Of a stretch of 36,526 nucleotides of DNA, positions 8,614 to 16,290 are shown in pieces. This DNA is from JAQIBY01 sp046546095. GTDB lineage: Bacteria; Bacteroidota; Bacteroidia; Bacteroidales; ML635J-15. Under the pieces are notes generated by a model that was not told the DNA's origin, did not search any database, and saw only the letters and a list, made by a program, of their open reading frames with translations. The DNA lies in contig JBKGYK010000027.1 in the NCBI GenBank assembly GCA_046546095.1, forward strand, positions 1 through 36,526, written 5' to 3'. Position numbers and translations under genes: made by a program. Position 1 is the first letter of the stretch. Every line of letters begins with the position of its first letter.

Positions 8614-9798
8614 TTACACGTATTTGATGCTGACCTGTTTCAGGTATTTTTCTTCCAGTATGCTGGCGATGCGGTTGACAGCAGTTCTGCGGATATCCAG
8701 ATCAACCGGCACATTGGGATCCTGATGTGCTTCATTGATGCGTGTGCCAACGATAAAATCAATCTGATCGGAATCCAGGATGAGCTTCATCATTTCATCA
8801 GCGGGGCCTTTCCCCAGGTCAGCAGAACGGTTTACTTCCCGTAAAAGACGGTTTACCTTGTTCAGTGTCAAAATGCCTTCTGTTACCAGGTCAATGCCTT
8901 CCATAAAGGAAACCGGAGGCAATTCGTTATCAGTGAATTCAAAGCCATCTTCTACATCAATATCAAGTTCACGTGAAATGATGTCAGTGGTGGTACCACC
9001 GGCCAGAACTTTTTTCCCTTTATAATTTCTGACAGTTTCTGCCAGTTCCTTGTCCTTATTCTCTTCCATTGGCGGGCCGGTTACGATGAGGAGTTTTCGT
9101 GGTTCCCTGAAATAAACACAGGCACATGAAGTGTCATCTTTTGACCTGTATCCGTCATTTTGTACAGCCTTATTGACAATTTTTTCAGCCAGTTTATCAG
9201 CAGAAATTCTGGGAGTGCTCTGCAGTGTATTGACAACATAATTCTGTACATTTTCCTGTCCCCATCCAAAGGGATATCTTTCTGAGCCCAGTCCGCTTTG
9301 CGTGATGCCATCGCTCATAAAAATGATGCGGTCCTCCATTTTGGGAAAAAAGGAACAATACCTGAGCTTTTTGCCTTTGTGTTTTTCGCTGCCCATGACG
9401 ATTTCCTGCCAGTTGAGCGGGAGGTGCTGATTATCCCTGATGAGTATGCAATGCGGGTTGTCATATTCCAGGATGTGAACCTTTCCTTCATATTCAACAT
9501 CAACAATGCTGAATGTAGCATATGACAATTGTCTTTCAGAGCATACCGGCAGGGTGTTCATGATGGTTTCGGCAATTCGCTCGGGATTGCGGTGTTCTAT
9601 GGTAAAATTCATTGCCATGGTGGAGGTTAGCGTGGCCAGCATGTTGGCTTTCACACCATGTCCCATGCCATCTGACAATACAGCGATTACACGGTTGTCT
9701 TCCTTGATACGTCGTTTGAGGAAAACATCACCGCAAATCCGTTCGCCCCGGTGGTTTACCTGGTGGGATTCCACCTCTATGTACATGCTTTTTATCAT
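8614..9798 (-). CDS. SpoIIE-family (PP2C-type) protein phosphatase with C-terminal extension
   Basis: A 394-residue cytosolic serine/threonine phosphatase domain of the SpoIIE type, with no membrane segment. Metal-binding aspartates are visible: D24 (CGDVF), D43 in SDGMGHG, D163 in MSDGI and D221 in DDTSCAC. After about residue 235 comes a further ~160-residue domain starting KLLIVTGPP, which I do not recognise outside such phosphatases. The gene overlaps the stop of the hydrogenase-like gene by 4 nt (ATGA), so translation is coupled. Phosphatases of this type are known next to HsfB-type [FeFe]-hydrogenase-like genes in Firmicutes and Bacteroidota, where a redox or H2 signal is thought to be passed to them. 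The target phosphoprotein is unknown. A second ATG at 9786 gives MYIEVESHQ and could be the true start. Confidence 0.9.
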   Translation of the reverse strand: MIKSMYIEVESHQVNHRGERICGDVFLKRRIKEDNRVIAVLSDGMGHGVKANMLATLTSTMAMNFTIEHRNPERIAETIMNTLPVCSERQLSYATFSIVDVEYEGKVHILEYDNPHCILIRDNQHLPLNWQEIVMGSEKHKGKKLRYCSFFPKMEDRIIFMSDGITQSGLGSERYPFGWGQENVQNYVVNTLQSTPRISADKLAEKIVNKAVQNDGYRSKDDTSCACVYFREPRKLLIVTGPPMEENKDKELAETVRNYKGKKVLAGGTTTDIISRELDIDVEDGFEFTDNELPPVSFMEGIDLVTEGILTLNKVNRLLREVNRSADLGKGPADEMMKLILDSDQIDFIVGTRINEAHQDPNVPVDLDIRRTAVNRIASILEEKYLKQVSIKYV

Positions 9799-11663
9799 TC
9801 TTTGTTGTTCTCTCCGGTTTGTTTGGAAAAACTTTCTATGATGGTATTAAGCATTTGTTCGGTTTCAGAAGCGCCTTCACCCAGCAGGAAACCGATTTTC
9901 TGAACCATTTCCAGGTTTTTATCAATGACTTCCTGTACACGGGCAATGACTTCTTCTTTGCGCACTGCCGGCTCGTAAAGGTCACGTATAACCGCTCCAA
10001 CAATTTCCTTGCGCTTGATGGTGAAAATCGAAATATTCAGAAAGATATCGTCAAGTGCAATATCCCGGTTTTGTACGGGTTTGTTGTTTTGCAGTACGTA
10101 AGAAAACAGGTTTACCACATTGTAGGGCAGGAGGGAACGCAAATCTGCCGTTTCCAGCCCGGGGATAACATCCGCGATATTGTGTGCTTCTTCGCCCAGG
10201 ATGTCAATGAAACGGTTGTTGCTCTGAATGATGCGCAGGTCTTTGTCCACAATTACCACGCCACTGGGAAGCTTTTGCATCATGCTGGTGGTCATTTGCA
10301 TTGCCTCTTTCACAGCTTCGTGCTCTTCCCTTGCCCGTTGTTCAGATTCTTTCAGAGCTTTTTGGGTTTTGGCAAGCTGACGATTGCTGGCCTGCAGCTT
10401 TTGAATATATTCCTGACGGTTACGCATGGCAAAATTCACACACATTTCCGGTTTGCTGAGTCCTTTGGCAACATCCACAGCAAAATCATGGCAGGATTCA
10501 TACCCGCAAAGCTGACAGTTGATATTCAGAGATCTGTCCTGCCCCAGTAATTGCAGCACTTCTTTTACTTTTGCAGGATTGGGGTCCGGCAGTCGTTGTA
10601 GATCCTCGGTGAATTTTCGTGATAAGTCAAGTTTTTCAAATTTTTGGAGATCTTTTTCCCATTGTTTTATATCTGTGATGCTCAGTCGCTTATTGGAATA
10701 GTTCACAACCAGGCTGTGACGTTGCTGTTTGCGAACGTTGTTTTGGGTAGTGAGTGGACCCATGGCACATCCTTCACAGTAAAATTGATTGTAATGATGT
10801 TTGATGGCTGCGATTTCTGCAAAATCATCCAGGGCAGGTTTGAACTGGTCTTTTCCCTCAATGGTGATGATGCGGCTGGTACTCAGGTCTTCTGAAATAT
10901 TTCCGGCCTGTAGTATGCCGTTGCTGATGGGAAAAAGGGAGCCTTTTCTGCCGTATGGCGGATCAAATTCAGAGAATTCTACGGAATTTTCTGTGATATT
11001 TTTCTTTTTGAACATTTCACGCAATTCGTAAAAGCTGAGGACTGCGTCAATTTCTATGGAATCCCTCATCAAATCGGCTTCAGCTTTTTGTCCCAGGCAG
11101 GGGCCCAGGTACACCAGTCTGATGTCTTCGCCATGCAATGCCTTCATTACCATTGCTGTGGCTGTCATCGGAGATACAAGAGGTGTCAGGTTGTCAATGA
11201 GCTGGGGTTGAAATTTCCTGATATAATCAACAACCGGCGGGCAATTGGCCGTGATGAAATAACGTCCTTTGGCATTGTCAAAGATTTTTCTCAACTGATG
11301 GCTGACCAAATCTGCACCGAAACTTACTTCATGAACATATTCAAAACCCAGGCTGCGTATCATCCCGACAAAATTCCTGTGGTCGGTTACATCCGGGAAT
11401 TCAGCAGCTATGCTTGGGGCCACTATAGCAGCAACTTTTGCCTCTGAATTCAGCAAATTTTCCGCTTTGCCGGTTTCATCACGGAATTCGACAGCCCCGC
11501 TGTTGCAAACGACATAACAATTTCCGCAACCAATACAGCGGTCGGAATTGATTTCTGCAGAATCATCCGATGTTATACTGATGGCCTTGGTGGGGCAGGA
11601 ACGCACACAGGTGTGGCATTCCTTACATTTTTCATTATTTATCCAGACAACTGACATGGGCAT
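9795..11663 (-). CDS. HsfB-type [FeFe]-hydrogenase-like sensor protein with ferredoxin and PAS domains
   Basis: A 622-residue cytosolic iron-sulfur protein. Two N-terminal [4Fe-4S] motifs use C13/16/19/23 and C43/46/49/53. The H-cluster domain follows, with L1 as TANCPP (C141), L2 as GPCLGQKAE (C189, K193, E195) and L3 as CEGCAMGP (C296, C299). A further [4Fe-4S] domain uses C383/386/391/408 (CQLCGYESC). A coiled coil (~410-445) and a PAS domain (~450-560) end the protein. Compared with catalytic hydrogenases, the proton-relay Cys of L1 is Asn140 and L3 has CxxC rather than CxxxC, so this looks like a sensor and not a main hydrogenase. HydE/F/G maturases are not in the window. It sits between the [2Fe-2S] protein gene (23-nt gap) and the SpoIIE phosphatase gene (4-nt overlap). 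A second ATG at 11657 is possible. Confidence 0.9.
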   Translation of the reverse strand: MPMSVVWINNEKCKECHTCVRSCPTKAISITSDDSAEINSDRCIGCGNCYVVCNSGAVEFRDETGKAENLLNSEAKVAAIVAPSIAAEFPDVTDHRNFVGMIRSLGFEYVHEVSFGADLVSHQLRKIFDNAKGRYFITANCPPVVDYIRKFQPQLIDNLTPLVSPMTATAMVMKALHGEDIRLVYLGPCLGQKAEADLMRDSIEIDAVLSFYELREMFKKKNITENSVEFSEFDPPYGRKGSLFPISNGILQAGNISEDLSTSRIITIEGKDQFKPALDDFAEIAAIKHHYNQFYCEGCAMGPLTTQNNVRKQQRHSLVVNYSNKRLSITDIKQWEKDLQKFEKLDLSRKFTEDLQRLPDPNPAKVKEVLQLLGQDRSLNINCQLCGYESCHDFAVDVAKGLSKPEMCVNFAMRNRQEYIQKLQASNRQLAKTQKALKESEQRAREEHEAVKEAMQMTTSMMQKLPSGVVIVDKDLRIIQSNNRFIDILGEEAHNIADVIPGLETADLRSLLPYNVVNLFSYVLQNNKPVQNRDIALDDIFLNISIFTIKRKEIVGAVIRDLYEPAVRKEEVIARVQEVIDKNLEMVQKIGFLLGEGASETEQMLNTIIESFSKQTGENNKE

Positions 11664-11686
11664 TTTGATTTAGGGAAAGATACAAT

Positions 11687-11944
11687 TTAATCATGAGATT
11701 GTAAAACTTCATCTATCGCAGATATGGCCTTATCGGGTGTGATGTTGTGAAAAGTTTTGCCGTTGATTATCAAAATAGGCCCGTCAGCACAATTGCCCAA
11801 ACAATGACCGCCCTTAAATGTAGTGGATTCTTTCATTCCAATGTCTTCAAGATATTCCTGTATGACTTCTACCATTTGCTTGTTTCCGCGACTAAAGCAG
11901 GAGCTGCCCAGGCATATGGTTATCTGTAATTTCTTTTTCGTCAT
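11687..11944 (-). CDS. Thioredoxin-like [2Fe-2S] ferredoxin (NuoE/HydC-like small protein)
   Basis: An 85-residue protein with the fold pattern of the C-terminal domain of NuoE (24-kDa subunit of complex I). Four cysteines, C11, C16, C48 and C52 (CLGSSC and CLGNC), match the Cx4C/Cx3C ligand set of the single [2Fe-2S] cluster. The end (ITPDKAISAIDEVL) is the usual final helix. It is the first gene of the operon with the HsfB-like protein and the SpoIIE phosphatase, so it probably passes electrons between a soluble donor and the iron-sulfur chain of the hydrogenase-like protein. The length is that of stand-alone members. Confidence 0.88.
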   Translation of the reverse strand: MTKKKLQITICLGSSCFSRGNKQMVEVIQEYLEDIGMKESTTFKGGHCLGNCADGPILIINGKTFHNITPDKAISAIDEVLQSHD

Positions 11945-11987
11945 TTCTCCGTTTTATTTTTTAAAAATCACAATCATTTACTGAGGG

Positions 11988-11995
11988 CAAAGGTA
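11988..11995 (-). promoter_or_regulatory. Candidate -7 box (TACCTTTG) of the hydrogenase-sensor operon
   Basis: Read on the minus strand this is TACCTTTG followed by C, a full match to the Bacteroidota -7 form TAnnTTTG(C), about 43 nt upstream of the ATG at 11944. No TTG is evident at the expected -33 distance, so only half of the promoter is supported. Confidence 0.4.
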
Positions 11996-12378
11996 AGACC
12001 TTTCGTAAATGAAAAAACATGTTTTTTGGTAGGTTTTTGTTCTGGTTTTTTCATCGTAATTTTTTGTGTTTTCTCTTGCTTCTTTATTTTCGATTTTTCC
12101 GTGTAAAAACTGATTGCCTTCAGGAAGTATGAGACGGCGTGTGCTGCAAAGTGAAAATAACTTACCAGCCAAAAATTGTTGTTTGTTATTTCAGTGATGA
12201 ATGAAGACCGATGGATTCATTCACTCATTTTTGATTTGGGTGTAGATGTATTTATCGGTTTTTAAAAATATTAGCCTGGACACATGACAGTACATCGCTG
12301 AGATGATAAGCACAGCTTGCATTGTGAATGACCAACGCCCATACCTCAGCCTGCTGCATAAGCCGGCCTCACCTGCTT
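11996..12378. other. Intergenic region with no supported gene
   Basis: The gap between the [2Fe-2S] protein gene and the end of the OpuAC-like gene is 434 bp in all (11945-12378). Short open frames here lack recognisable features. Besides the -7 box listed separately, the only clear structure is an 8-bp inverted repeat TGAATGAA/TTCATTCA at 12198-12205 and 12216-12223 with a 10-nt loop. It is not followed by a U run on the minus strand, so I do not call it a terminator. Confidence 0.5.
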
Positions 12379-13260
12379 TTACATGATTTTTTTGCGTTCC
12401 GGCGTGAGGTTTTTTACCCACTGATTTACAACGTATTCGTTTTTCTTAATCCAGGCCTTAGCACCTTTCACGGGGTCGTTGTGTACCTGTACTTCATATA
12501 CCAGTTCATTGAGTTGTTTTTCAGATAATTGCATGCGTTCAAAAAACCTGACAGCCACGGGATGTTTTTCTTCCAGTCCTTTTGTTCCGATGGTATAGAT
12601 TTTCTCTTTGGCACCAAAAACCTGGTCGGGGTCTTCCAGAAATCGCACATCGAAGCGGGCAAAAATCCAGTGGGGTTCCCAGCCGGTTACAACAATGTCT
12701 TTTCTGCGCTTGATGGCATCTTCCAGTCTGCCTGTCATTTCTTTTTCGCTGAGGTTCAGGAGAGTAGCTTTGCTGTGATAAGCTTTCAGGGCTTTTCTTG
12801 CTTTGATCATAACTCCGGCGCCTTCATCAATACCTGCGATTTCGCCTGTATAGTCCTGAAGATCATTGATGCTCACCAGTGGACTGTATTCAGGAACAAC
12901 AAAGCCCGTGCGGGCATCGGGAAAAGTAATGGAAATTTTCTCCAGCTTTTCGGCATGCTTATCGTAATACAATTGTTGGGTTTCAGGTAGCCAGGCATCG
13001 CCGAAAACGTCGGCATTTCCTGATGCTACATCAGCATATGCGGATTCCACATCCGTGAGCTTCAGGACAATATCATAGTCCATTTTTTCCTCAAGCAAAA
13101 TGGCAGATAAATTTGCCAGGGCGATGCTTTCTGACCAGTCGGTATAAACAATGCTTAACTTCCGCTTGGCTTCCTCATCTGGTGCCTGATTGAAATCACA
13201 TGCGGTGAAAACCATGGCAATGATGGTTAACATAAAAATAATCCTGATGAATTGTTTCAT
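12379..13260 (-). CDS. OpuAC/ProX-type glycine betaine-binding lipoprotein (orphan ABC substrate-binding protein)
   Basis: A 293-residue lipoprotein with lipobox FTAC. The mature protein follows the OpuAC fold. Aromatic residues that form the quaternary-ammonium cage in this family are present as the Trp of YTDWSES, the Trp of FGDAWLPE and the paired Trp of GWEPHWIF. Choice of ATG 13260 leaves a 15-nt gap to the USP gene; the ATG at 13272 is also possible but adds four residues before the signal sequence. No ATPase (OpuAA) or permease (OpuAB) gene lies next to it. It is instead last in a unit with a BCCT secondary transporter and a universal stress protein. It may deliver substrate to that carrier, act as an osmolyte sensor, or serve an ABC permease encoded elsewhere. 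Confidence 0.88.
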   Translation of the reverse strand: MKQFIRIIFMLTIIAMVFTACDFNQAPDEEAKRKLSIVYTDWSESIALANLSAILLEEKMDYDIVLKLTDVESAYADVASGNADVFGDAWLPETQQLYYDKHAEKLEKISITFPDARTGFVVPEYSPLVSINDLQDYTGEIAGIDEGAGVMIKARKALKAYHSKATLLNLSEKEMTGRLEDAIKRRKDIVVTGWEPHWIFARFDVRFLEDPDQVFGAKEKIYTIGTKGLEEKHPVAVRFFERMQLSEKQLNELVYEVQVHNDPVKGAKAWIKKNEYVVNQWVKNLTPERKKIM

Positions 13261-13275
13261 ATGGCAATACATTTT

Positions 13276-14196
13276 TTAGTCAAATAATTTATTTAAGAAA
13301 CCGAGACTTTTTTTGCGGTCTTTAACAACAAATACGGAAATGTTTTTGTCCGAGCCTGCAAGTTTTTCTGATGTGCTGTCAACAATAACATCAGATAATC
13401 CGGATTTTATTCCTGCACCGGTTATGATTAGATCGGCACCTACACCGAGGGACTGATTGTAAACCACGTGGGCTTCATCGTAATTTGTATCCAGTGCACT
13501 GGTGAACTCATAGTTATCAGGAACAAGCTTCATCCTTTTCATGAATTTTTTGTACTCTTTCCTGCTGATTTTGTCAATATGCTGCTTGATTTCTTCTTCA
13601 TTTTTCCTTGTATGTTGCGGGAAATATTGCAGCGGAAGTTTTGATACATAGAAAAATGAAATTTTTGCTTTGGTTAACTCCTGCAGTCGTAGGGCCATTT
13701 TTACTGCCATCTCACTGGATTTGGTAAAATCAATGCGCACCAGCATGTGTTTTATGTCAGCTTGTGTTGTCTCACTTATCAAAAGAACAGATGAAGGTGT
13801 CAGACTGATGACTTTTTGGTTTGTGCTGCCCTTGCCTTCGTATCCGAGCTTTTTCCCCATGAGGGTAAGGTCAATTTTATTGTCTTTGGTGTATTGTACA
13901 AGTGTTTCCACTGTGTGACCTTCTTCAACCAATATTTTCATATTGATGTTTTCCTGCTGATTGAAATGTTCATTTACATTATCTGCAATCTCTTCACCGA
14001 TGATATCCGAAAGGGGTTCATCCATATCCGGAAGGTTTGCCATAAGTTCTTTTGGGATATCATAGGATTTGAAAACATGGAGGAATGTGATGGTTTTGGG
14101 CTGAAATTTTTCAACAATATAATTGCTGTACCGGATGAGAAAGGAATCCATCTCTGTTAAATCAAGGCTGACTAATATGTGATTCAGTTTGTACAT
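13276..14196 (-). CDS. Tandem universal stress protein (two UspA domains)
   Basis: A 306-residue cytosolic protein made of two UspA folds. The first starts NHILVSLDLTEMD (~5-140) and the second IKHMLVRIDFTKSSE (~148-290). The second carries the family's C-terminal nucleotide-loop region (ITGAGIKSGLSDVIVDSTSE), with a Gly-rich stretch partly matching G2xG9xG(S/T); ATP binding is possible but not certain. It lies 16 nt after the BCCT gene stop and just upstream of the OpuAC-like gene. In Halomonas, the Usp protein TeaD regulates the ectoine transporter TeaABC, so a transporter-regulating role is a reasonable inference here. Confidence 0.9.
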   Translation of the reverse strand: MYKLNHILVSLDLTEMDSFLIRYSNYIVEKFQPKTITFLHVFKSYDIPKELMANLPDMDEPLSDIIGEEIADNVNEHFNQQENINMKILVEEGHTVETLVQYTKDNKIDLTLMGKKLGYEGKGSTNQKVISLTPSSVLLISETTQADIKHMLVRIDFTKSSEMAVKMALRLQELTKAKISFFYVSKLPLQYFPQHTRKNEEEIKQHIDKISRKEYKKFMKRMKLVPDNYEFTSALDTNYDEAHVVYNQSLGVGADLIITGAGIKSGLSDVIVDSTSEKLAGSDKNISVFVVKDRKKSLGFLNKLFD

Positions 14197-14212
14197 AGTT
14201 ATGATTTTTTGG

Positions 14213-15880
14213 TTATGATTCTTTATTTGTATTGTTTCCCTTACTGCTGGCAGGTTTGCGTGTTTTTTCCCGCTTTTGTATCAGATTGCTGATTACTTGC
14301 TGGTACTCTTTGCGTTCAGAAGCCATTTTGGCCTCCTGCAAGGTGTTATGCTCTGTTCGCAGTCCTTTTAACAAGCTATATGCAAGGATTAACAGAATTA
14401 GCGCAAAAGGCAGGCCTGTGGAAATGGCTGCGGTTTGCAATGCTCCGAGTCCTCCGCCCACCAGCAATACGGCAGCTACAGCGCCCTCGGTTAATGCCCA
14501 GAATATCCGTTGAGGCACAGGAGCATCAAGTTTGCCACCGGCAGTAAGGGAATCCACAACCAGAGAACCGGAGTCGGATGATGTGACAAAAAAGCCGATA
14601 ATCAGAACCACCCCAACAATGGATGTGATGAAAGATAATGGAAATTGCTCAAGCAACTTGTATAGTGAGGTGGCAACATTTTCGCTTACTGCTCCTGCAA
14701 TATCACCTATCGAATTGAGCTCCAGGAAGAGCGCGCTTCCGCCAAAGGTTGACAACCAGAGGAATGTGATGAGGGTTGGTACGATGAGCACCCCAAGGAC
14801 AAATTCCCTGATGGTTCTGCCACGGGAGATCCGGGCAATAAACATCCCGACAAAGGGAGACCAGCTGATCCACCATGCCCAGTAAAAAACAGTCCAGCCG
14901 TTCTGCCAGCTTGATTGATGATAGGTCTCTGTCCATGTTGACAAGTGAAAAAAGTTCTGGATATAGGCACCTGTATTTTGCACAAAGCCATCAAGAATAA
15001 ATAGGGTAGGTCCGACAATCAGCATAAAAAGCAGAAAGATGCCTGCAATATACATGTTGAGCGTACTGAGTCGTTTGACACCTCCGCTGAGACCTGCCAC
15101 AACCGAGCCGGTAGCAGCTAAAGTAATGAGGGTAATAAGTATGACCTGGCTGGACAATGTGTCCGGCAAATTAAACAAGTGGGCCAAACCTGCACTTACC
15201 TGCTTGACACCCAGCCCCAGTGATGTAGCCAGTCCAAACAAGGTGGCCACAACAGCCAGCACATTAATGGCTTTACCCCATGGGCCGTGAATCTTTTTTC
15301 CCAGCAAAGGGTAGAAAACCGAGCTTATTGTCAGGGGTAGTTTTTTGTTGAATGTGAAAAAGGCCAAAGCCATCCCTACGAGTGCATATATACCCCATGC
15401 ATGCAGGCCCCAGTGCAGAAAAGTGGTGTGCATGGCTTCCTGTGCAGCCTCTACAGTGCCACCATCCCCAACTGAAGGATTGGTGAAATGACTGATAGGT
15501 TCACCTACACTCCAAAACAATATCCCGATACCCATCCCTGCGCCAAAAAGCATGGCAAACCAGGCATATGTTTTGAATTCGGGTTTTGCATTCTCTCCGC
15601 CGAGCCGTATTCTCCCGTATTTGCTGAAAGCAAGATACAGGACAAATACCAGAAAAATGTTTACAGAAATGATGAAAAACCAGCCGCCGTAATCAGAAAT
15701 GCTTTTCTGCATAGAGGCAAAGATGTCTTCCATTGGCTTACCAAGGATGAGGGTGATGGCGATGAACAAAATTATTATCACTGCAGCCGGCCAGAAGACA
15801 GGACCGTCAACATCAAAATATTTTTTTGTGCTTTTTAAATGGGCTTCCCTGTCAATTGGCTTCTTTTCCTTTTTTGTCAT
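14213..15880 (-). CDS. BCCT-family betaine/choline/carnitine transporter
   Basis: A 555-residue inner-membrane secondary transporter with about 12 transmembrane helices. The BCCT signature Trp box is present (WAWWISWSPFVGMF, roughly 325-345) and the unwound TM3 segment is GAGMGIG at residues 113-119, like the Gly-Met-Gly-Ile-Gly stretch of the sodium-coupled betaine carrier BetP. It has a short basic N-terminus and a basic ~60-residue C-terminal tail, which in BetP-like carriers takes part in osmosensing. Likely substrate is betaine or a related compatible solute. It is first in the unit with the USP and OpuAC-like genes. Its upstream 410-bp region is shared with the divergent ATP-grasp gene. 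Confidence 0.93.
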   Translation of the reverse strand: MTKKEKKPIDREAHLKSTKKYFDVDGPVFWPAAVIIILFIAITLILGKPMEDIFASMQKSISDYGGWFFIISVNIFLVFVLYLAFSKYGRIRLGGENAKPEFKTYAWFAMLFGAGMGIGILFWSVGEPISHFTNPSVGDGGTVEAAQEAMHTTFLHWGLHAWGIYALVGMALAFFTFNKKLPLTISSVFYPLLGKKIHGPWGKAINVLAVVATLFGLATSLGLGVKQVSAGLAHLFNLPDTLSSQVILITLITLAATGSVVAGLSGGVKRLSTLNMYIAGIFLLFMLIVGPTLFILDGFVQNTGAYIQNFFHLSTWTETYHQSSWQNGWTVFYWAWWISWSPFVGMFIARISRGRTIREFVLGVLIVPTLITFLWLSTFGGSALFLELNSIGDIAGAVSENVATSLYKLLEQFPLSFITSIVGVVLIIGFFVTSSDSGSLVVDSLTAGGKLDAPVPQRIFWALTEGAVAAVLLVGGGLGALQTAAISTGLPFALILLILAYSLLKGLRTEHNTLQEAKMASERKEYQQVISNLIQKREKTRKPASSKGNNTNKES

Positions 15881-16290
15881 ACCGTTTTGTTTACATGCTA
15901 ATAGTTTTACCGAATTCTGCTCAGGTTTTTGCTTTTGCTAATATATTTTATTTTTTCACAAACAAAAAACCACAGACCGGAATATAGTGGATTGAAACTG
16001 AGAAAAACCCATTCAAAAACCGGTCAGGTAGTAGAAAGTGTTTCCTGGAACAGCAATTTTTGCTTTCTCTTTTTTCTTTCATACCTAAGCGCCGGGTTAA
16101 AGCATTGCATTTGGCTGGTCAGTTACTTGATAATCATACTTGTATATCAGCTTGTTTTACTTCAGCCACTGAGGATGTGAAGTCCTATGCCAAATGGTGA
16201 TCGCAGAGCTTACAACAGGTAAATTCTGAGAATTTTGTAAATTTTTAGCAAGAGAATTTGTGGGTTAAATAATTTTTGTATTTTAATTAC
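15881..16290. promoter_or_regulatory. Divergent intergenic region between the BCCT unit and the ATP-grasp unit
   Basis: This 410-bp AT-rich region holds no supported gene and must contain the promoters of both divergent units. I see no full TAnnTTTG box for the BCCT gene. Before the ATP-grasp ATG (16291) the string TAATTTTTG around 16270-16278 is one base too long for the consensus. Confidence 0.4.

Noticed and set aside
9795..11663. Catalytic H2-producing hydrogenase
   Set aside because: The proton-relay Cys is replaced by Asn and a PAS domain is attached, so a sensory role is more likely.
12198..12223. Inverted repeat TGAATGAA/TTCATTCA as terminator of the BCCT/USP/OpuAC unit
   Set aside because: It lies about 155 bp after the stop and lacks a U run on the minus strand.
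11978..12421. Two short minus-strand open frames (64 and 66 codons) in the gap before the hydrogenase operon
   Set aside because: They have irregular composition, no recognisable features and one overlaps the end of the OpuAC-like gene; no evidence of coding.
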